Assembly (NCBI RefSeq): GCF_003953935.1
Contig: NZ_RXLQ01000006.1
Coordinates: 310,001 to 374,000 of the forward strand
Reading direction: 5' to 3'
Source: Massilia atriviolacea
GTDB lineage: Bacteria > Pseudomonadota > Gammaproteobacteria > Burkholderiales > Burkholderiaceae_D
DNA: 64,000 nt
Shown: piece by piece, positions 60,401 through 64,000 of the stretch
Layout of the letters: every line of letters begins with the position of its first letter
Position numbering within the stretch: the stretch's first letter is position 1
Made by a program: the position numbers and the translations under genes
Notes under the pieces: generated by a model
The model's database searches: none
Told to the model about the DNA's origin: nothing
Seen by the model: the letters and a program-made list of their open reading frames with translations, nothing else

Positions 60401-60757
60401 ATACGCGGCGTGGTCTCCGACGGTACCGCCAAGCGGGTCAAGACCGCCTTCAAGATGGCTGACGGCAGCATCATCGCCGTGGGCGGCAAGACCGGTACCG
60501 GCGACCAGCGCTTCGAAGTGTACGGCGGCGGCGGACGGTTGATCGAATCGCGTTACGTGAACCGCTCGGCGACCTTCGTCTTCAACATCGGCGAACGCTT
60601 TTTTGGGAGCATGACGGCGTATGTGCACGGGCCCTCGTCGGCCGACTACGACTTCACCAGCGCCTTGCCGGTGCAGTTGCTGACGGTGCTGGCGCCGACC
60701 CTGATGCCGATGATCGAGCCGCCGACCGATGGTTCGGTCAAGCAGTGCGTGCGGTGA
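57458..60757 (+). CDS. Divergent class A penicillin-binding protein (GT51 + transpeptidase)
   Basis: A 1099-residue bifunctional peptidoglycan synthase type. A low-complexity cytoplasmic N-terminus (DTDTDTDIL) precedes one membrane segment (about 100-120, VLWLLLLALLGAGVWWLL). The GT51 part shows FIENRELLDP, where Glu is kept but the usual Asp and later Phe-x-x-His change, then GGSTLATQIEKYRHS and IDYLNTVP. The transpeptidase has GSTAK (active Ser), SSTN and GGKTGTGD. Elongated insertions between these motifs make the protein longer than PBP1a or PBP1b. It sits alone. Confidence 0.87.
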   Translation: MESNRRSRRPRIVASAVRKLRARAALIQLGQAAPEPDDGTATPHSHLSLVSDGASSAAGTHIDTDTDTDILPNSDTATLPEAEHDTAPQGTPPRRRSRIKLVLWLLLLALLGAGVWWLLDEVRTSSMQAKYFAGIAKKISYKVEKGPSTNIRFPHDSPYDERLGYANLPDYLAKLKSRDFMIDSQARLSPKMVELADQGLFATYREKTKVGLEILDCRSEPLFLSRFPERFYEKFDDAPSSLVKSLLFIENRELLDPTYPKRNPAVEWDRFSKAVFDKSLHVFSGGDKRSAGGSTLATQIEKYRHSPDGRTSSLSEKARQMVSATLRAYQYGEDTTKARRQIVIDYLNTVPLSAKSGYGEVNGIGDGMWVWYGRDFAAMNKLLKDEPHSPDAALVYKQALSLMIAQRRPAHYLGAGANDLENLTNTHLRVLAQAGVITPQLRDAALGMKLEPAKGSGVAPPAANAFVSRKASNAVRTHLAGLLGDSRLYNLDRLDLSVVSTLDSEAQQAVTAMLRKLRDADSAREAGLTGKGMLGNGDPANVVYSFTLMERGEKANYLRVQTDNYDQPLDINEGAKLDLGSTAKLRTLVTYMDIVDQLYQRFNGMSAEELRKTVVDPKDRLSQWAIEYFLTMPSGAARDLPAMLEAAIERKYSGSPAEGFFTGGGMHTFGNFSRLDNTRIMSVRDALRSSTNLVFVRLMRDVVRYYMFQLPGSSAALLADADDPRRAEYLARFADREGREFLGRFYNKYKGKNAAEAEKVLLASFRPTPTRLANVHRTIAPNATLAQFSAFVKDNLVSANEVPDERIARMYDQYAPANMSLADRGYLATIHPLELWLVGYFRANPAATYSDMVAASVKERQEVYAWLFNTHRKHAQDRRIAGLLEVEAFLKIHAQWKKMGYPFDSLVPSYATTLGASADRPASLAEMMGIIVNKGVRKPVQRIDSLHFAEGTPYETLVKQAKSAPGEQILSPEVARAVADAIRGVVSDGTAKRVKTAFKMADGSIIAVGGKTGTGDQRFEVYGGGGRLIESRYVNRSATFVFNIGERFFGSMTAYVHGPSSADYDFTSALPVQLLTVLAPTLMPMIEPPTDGSVKQCVR

Positions 60758-60788
60758 TGCAATAGCGTTCGCTCAAGTCGCGCATAGT

Positions 60789-60831
60789 GAAGGGCCGTCT
60801 TTGCCGCCAGGGCCGGGAAAGACGGCCCTTC
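60789..60831. repeat. Hairpin downstream of the PBP gene
   Basis: GAAGGGCCGTCTTT (60789-60802) and its exact complement (60818-60831) flank a 15-base loop that pairs further. It shares the CCGTCTTT...AAGACGG frame with 16853-16883. It may end PBP transcription; no T-tract follows. Confidence 0.65.
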
Positions 60832-60896
60832 AGTTATCGGCATGAAGATGGACCCGTGCTTGCATAGTTCGGAAAATGTTGGCATCGTACCGAACC

Positions 60897-62255
60897 ATGA
60901 AACCTTTGCAACGTGCGATGTCCAAAATCCGGAAGTTCACCCAGTTCTCGTTGCGCGACCTGGTAGCCACCGCCGGTCCCACCGTCCTCACCATCGTCGC
61001 CCTGTGCGCGGTGGCCTACCTGCTGGTCGATCCCTCGCCGCCGCGCAGCGTCACCCTCGGCACCGGCCAGGAAAACAGCGCCTACGAAGAATTCGGCAAA
61101 CAATACGCGGCCAGGCTGGCCAGGCATGGCATCAAGGTCACCCTGCAGCGCTCCCTCGGCTCGCAGGACAACCTGCAGCACCTCAACGAAGGCAAGGTCG
61201 ATATCGCGTTTGTGCAGAGCGGCTCGACCGAGCAGGCCGAAGCCCAGCGCAAGGGCCTCGTCTCCATCGGCAGCCTGTTTACCGAACCGGTCTGGCTGTT
61301 CCTGCGCGAGGAAACCCAGGTCACCCGGCTCACTGAGCTCAAGGGCCTGAGAATCAACCTCGGGCCGGAAGGCAGCGGCGTGCCGAAGCTGTTCCGCCAG
61401 GTGCTGGCGCTCAATGGCGTCGAGCCGGGCGACCTGGCCATCGGCGCACTGGAAAACACACCGGGCACGGTGGAACTGCTGGAAGGACGCATCGATGGCC
61501 TGGTCTTCAGTTCCGGCCCGGACGCGCCGCTGGTGCAGATGCTGCTGCAAACCCCGGGCGTGAAGCTGTTCGATTTTGCGCAGGCCGAAGCCTATTCGCG
61601 GCGCTTGCCGTTCGTCTCGCATGTGGTCCTGCCGCGCGGGATCGTGGACGTGGGGCGCGACTTGCCGGCCCAGGATTATCACCTGATCGCCCCGACCGCG
61701 ACCCTGGTGGCGCGCGAGGACCTGCATCCGGCGCTGATCGACCTGTACGTGCAGGCGGCCAGCGAGATCCATGGCGGCACCGGCTGGTTCCAGCAGCAGG
61801 GCCAGTTCCCCTCGGCGCGCTACACCGAAATTCCGGTAGCGCGCGAAGCCGCCAAGTTCTACAAGGATGGCGCGCCGCTGCTGCAACGCTACATGAGCTT
61901 CTGGCTGGCGAATTTTTTCGATCGCATGTGGGTCGTGGTGGTGGCGCTGGCGGCGCTGGTGCTGCCGCTGTCGAAGGTGGTGCCGCCCTTGTACGTGTGG
62001 CGCATCCGCTCGCGCGTGTACCGCTGGTACGGCCAGCTGCGCACGGTGGAGCAGGAGCTGGAAGCGGCCCAGGGGCCGCAGCGCGCGGAGATTTGCGCGG
62101 GACTGTTAAAGCGCCTCGACGAGATCGAAGAGATGGTGAACCAGATTTCGATTCCGCTGGCCTTCGCCGACGGCTTGTACGGACTGCGCAGTCATATCAA
62201 TTTCGTGCGCCAGCGGGTAAAGAACGCGAATGGCGCGACCGCAGCGGCCAAATAA
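60897..62255 (+). CDS. Membrane-anchored TAXI-family TRAP solute-binding protein
   Basis: About 452 residues. An N-terminal hydrophobic anchor (TVLTIVALCAVAYLLV) is followed by a TAXI-type periplasmic binding domain: LGTGQENSAYEEFGKQYA, VDIAFVQSGSTEQAE, INLGPEGSGVPKLFRQVL. A second hydrophobic segment, MWVVVVALAALVLPLS, lies about 350-365, and a cytoplasmic tail with coiled-coil features follows. Most TAXI proteins are soluble and have TRAP permeases, which are missing here. The two spans suggest a membrane sensor or accessory instead. Starts at 60876, 60897 and 60918 are possible. Confidence 0.8.
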   Translation: MKPLQRAMSKIRKFTQFSLRDLVATAGPTVLTIVALCAVAYLLVDPSPPRSVTLGTGQENSAYEEFGKQYAARLARHGIKVTLQRSLGSQDNLQHLNEGKVDIAFVQSGSTEQAEAQRKGLVSIGSLFTEPVWLFLREETQVTRLTELKGLRINLGPEGSGVPKLFRQVLALNGVEPGDLAIGALENTPGTVELLEGRIDGLVFSSGPDAPLVQMLLQTPGVKLFDFAQAEAYSRRLPFVSHVVLPRGIVDVGRDLPAQDYHLIAPTATLVAREDLHPALIDLYVQAASEIHGGTGWFQQQGQFPSARYTEIPVAREAAKFYKDGAPLLQRYMSFWLANFFDRMWVVVVALAALVLPLSKVVPPLYVWRIRSRVYRWYGQLRTVEQELEAAQGPQRAEICAGLLKRLDEIEEMVNQISIPLAFADGLYGLRSHINFVRQRVKNANGATAAAK

Positions 62256-62265
62256 CGGCCGCTTG

Positions 62266-64000
62266 ATGCTGCTGCGTGCCCTGCGGGCCGTTTGCCTGCT
62301 GGCGGTCTTCGCACTCGAATGGGCTTGCGCGGCGACTCCCCGGCCCTTGCTCACCGACTACACCCATACCGCCTGGACCGAACTCGATGGCGCGCCCGCC
62401 GGCGTGACCAAATTCGCGCAGGGCCCCGATGGCTGGCTGTGGATCGCGACGCCGGCCGGCCTGTATCGCTTCGACGGCGTGCGGTTCGAGCGCACCGATA
62501 CGGTCTACGGGCGTGCGCTCGCGTCCAGCAATATCATGGCGCTGACCGCCACCGCGGACGGTGCGGTCCTGATCGGCTACCGCGTCGGCGGCGTATCCGT
62601 CTTCCGCAAGGATGGCGCGCGCACCTATGCCGAAGACGGCGGCTTGCAACCGGTCGGCGTGCTGCATCTCGAAGCGGCGCCCGATGGCGCCATCTGGGCG
62701 GCGATGCGCGACGGCGTGGCCGTGCTGGCGCCAGGCGCCGGCCGCTTCCGCTATCTCGGTCCCGAGAGCGGGCTGCCGTCCCTGGGCGTGTTCCAGATCC
62801 TGTTCGCGCGCGACGGCACGACCTGGGTCGGCACCAACACGGGCGCCTGGTTTCGCAAGCGGGGCGAGACGCGCTTTGCGCGCGCATGGCCGCATGTCAC
62901 GCTGGTCTGGCTGTGCGAGGCGCCGGACGGCACGATCTGGGGCAACGATTTCAAGCAGGGCTATTACCGCGTCAGTACAACGGCGCCTGCCGCCGGCGCG
63001 CCGGCCGGCCCCGAACTGGAAGGCTACGGCATGCGCTTCGACCGCCAGGGCACCATGTGGATGATGCATCCGGATGGCCTGGAACGCCGGCTCGCTGCGG
63101 GCGTGCCGGAGCAGCGCCTGTCGAAGGACAACGGTATCAGCGGCCCGCTGCCGGGCGCACTGTTCGAAGACCGCGAAGGCAATCTGTGGCTCGGCACCTC
63201 GCGCGGCATGGACCGGCTGCGCCCGAATCGTCTGCGCACCGTGCCGGTCGTGCCGCAACTGGAGTCGCCCGCGCTGGTGACCGGACCGTCCGGCGAGATG
63301 TGGGTGGGCGACTACGCGGGCGACCTGTGGCGCTTCGACCGCGAAGGGCGTGTCAGCCGCGAGGTGCCGGGCAAACTGACGGCCAGCTACACCGACCCGG
63401 ACGGCGTGCTGTGGCTGGGCGGGATGGAGGGCGTGCTGCGGCGCGGGCGCGACGGCGCGCTGACCACGTTCCGCTTTCCGGACGAACTGACAAGCCTGCG
63501 CGTGCACGCCATGCAGCAGGACCGTCATGGCGTGCTGTGGGTTTCGTTCTCGGCCGGCAAAGGCGTGTACCGGCTGGCCGATGGGGCGTGGACCAGGGCG
63601 GAGCACATTCCGGTTCTCCTGACGACATCGATGGCGCGCGACGCCGCCGGCAACGTCTGGATGGGGCACCTGCGCAGCCAGCTCAGCATCGTCGGCGACG
63701 GCGCCGTGCGCCGGCTGGGCGTGGATCAGGGCCTGCAACTGGGGACGATCCTGACGCTCGGCGCCGACGGCAACGCCATGTGGGTGGGCGGCGAGAACGG
63801 CGTCGCACTGCATCGCGAGGGCCGCTTCGCCGTCTTGCGCGGCGAGCGCAGCGAATCGTTTCGGGGCGTGTCGGGCATCGTGCGCGAGCCTGGCGGCGAC
63901 CTGTGGCTGCATGGGGCCGACGGCCTGTATCGCATCGCCGCCGCCGACCTGGATGGATGGTTGAAGGACCCGCGCGGCGCGGTGGCGTTCGAGCGCTTCG
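62266..64000 (+). CDS. Propeller-type sensor protein (two-component system), N-terminal part
   Basis: Open to the right edge, at least 578 codons. A signal peptide (LLRALRAVCLLAVFALEWACA) leads to repeated blades of the two-component propeller type: GPDGWLWIATPAGLYRFDG, DGTTWVGTNTGAWF, EGNLWLGTSRGMDRL and DGVLWLGGMEGVLRR. Such periplasmic propellers normally precede a Y_Y_Y domain, one span and a histidine kinase or GGDEF output, all beyond the window. An in-frame ATG at 62230 is an alternative start and overlaps the TAXI gene end. Confidence 0.85.
   Translation, partial: MLLRALRAVCLLAVFALEWACAATPRPLLTDYTHTAWTELDGAPAGVTKFAQGPDGWLWIATPAGLYRFDGVRFERTDTVYGRALASSNIMALTATADGAVLIGYRVGGVSVFRKDGARTYAEDGGLQPVGVLHLEAAPDGAIWAAMRDGVAVLAPGAGRFRYLGPESGLPSLGVFQILFARDGTTWVGTNTGAWFRKRGETRFARAWPHVTLVWLCEAPDGTIWGNDFKQGYYRVSTTAPAAGAPAGPELEGYGMRFDRQGTMWMMHPDGLERRLAAGVPEQRLSKDNGISGPLPGALFEDREGNLWLGTSRGMDRLRPNRLRTVPVVPQLESPALVTGPSGEMWVGDYAGDLWRFDREGRVSREVPGKLTASYTDPDGVLWLGGMEGVLRRGRDGALTTFRFPDELTSLRVHAMQQDRHGVLWVSFSAGKGVYRLADGAWTRAEHIPVLLTTSMARDAAGNVWMGHLRSQLSIVGDGAVRRLGVDQGLQLGTILTLGADGNAMWVGGENGVALHREGRFAVLRGERSESFRGVSGIVREPGGDLWLHGADGLYRIAAADLDGWLKDPRGAVAFERF

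Noticed and set aside
57776-60628. Antisense open frame of about 950 codons
   Set aside because: It is opposite the PBP gene, rich in His, Arg and Val, with no recognisable domain.

Overview
The window is GC-rich, densely packed chromosomal DNA. It looks like an Oxalobacteraceae betaproteobacterium, most likely Massilia or a close relative. Supporting signs are the rplU-rpmA-obgE block next to ispB and tRNA-Pro, a membrane urate oxidase of the PuuD type, intracellular PHB depolymerase and PHA-granule genes, an RsxB-nth pair, and mirrored palindromic repeats with a CGTCGTTCCCGC arm. The genus is inferred from gene content only.

Layout. 1-10218: reductive pyrimidine degradation. A divergent GntR/MocR-type regulator is cut by the left edge. 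It faces an omega-aminotransferase, malonate-semialdehyde dehydrogenase, PreT, PreA, an NCS1 transporter, dihydropyrimidinase and an N-carbamoyl-beta-alanine amidohydrolase. Together these can import uracil or thymine and convert it to acetyl- or propionyl-CoA. 10330-16844: a zinc alcohol dehydrogenase, then a purine module: a UraD-AllC fusion, a LysR regulator, PuuD and an M20 hydrolase. HIU hydrolase and allantoinase are not in the window. 16914-27213: a secreted S9 peptidase, then a sulfotransferase whose stop overlaps the start of a 2291-residue DUF4347/Ig-like/RTX/DUF4214 surface protein. 27286-28467: a BigR-like persulfide-sensing repressor with two YeeE/YedE membrane genes.

28500-37332 is the accessory region. 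It holds orphan small genes, including an unreported-size 37-codon membrane ORF, and a type VI-type Rhs toxin locus. The locus contains an Eag chaperone, a prePAAR/PAAR-Rhs protein with a GIY-YIG-like nuclease tip, two full Imm26-like immunity genes and a truncated third copy. An ankyrin-repeat gene lies upstream. The toxin tip and immunity genes are visibly more AT-rich than the Rhs core.

37661-49052 holds a GH39 enzyme, a periplasmic binding protein, tRNA-Pro(CGG), ispB, rplU-rpmA-obgE, proB, a DUF4272 gene, an overlapping macrodomain-ATPase pair, nth and rsxB. 49177-56249 holds the PHB depolymerase, a ferredoxin reductase and ferredoxin, an antiporter, PHA-system and acyl-CoA-binding proteins, a lipoprotein, FKBP and an EI24 membrane protein. 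56343-64000 holds a molybdopterin-binding CinA-like protein behind a 12-bp tandem repeat, a divergent class A PBP, a membrane-anchored TAXI protein and the start of a propeller-type sensor.

The most interesting parts are the Rhs toxin with its duplicated and decaying immunity array, the sulfotransferase/giant-adhesin couple, the macrodomain-ATPase pair, the UraD-AllC fusion and several repeat structures. Everything is read by eye; no database search was run.
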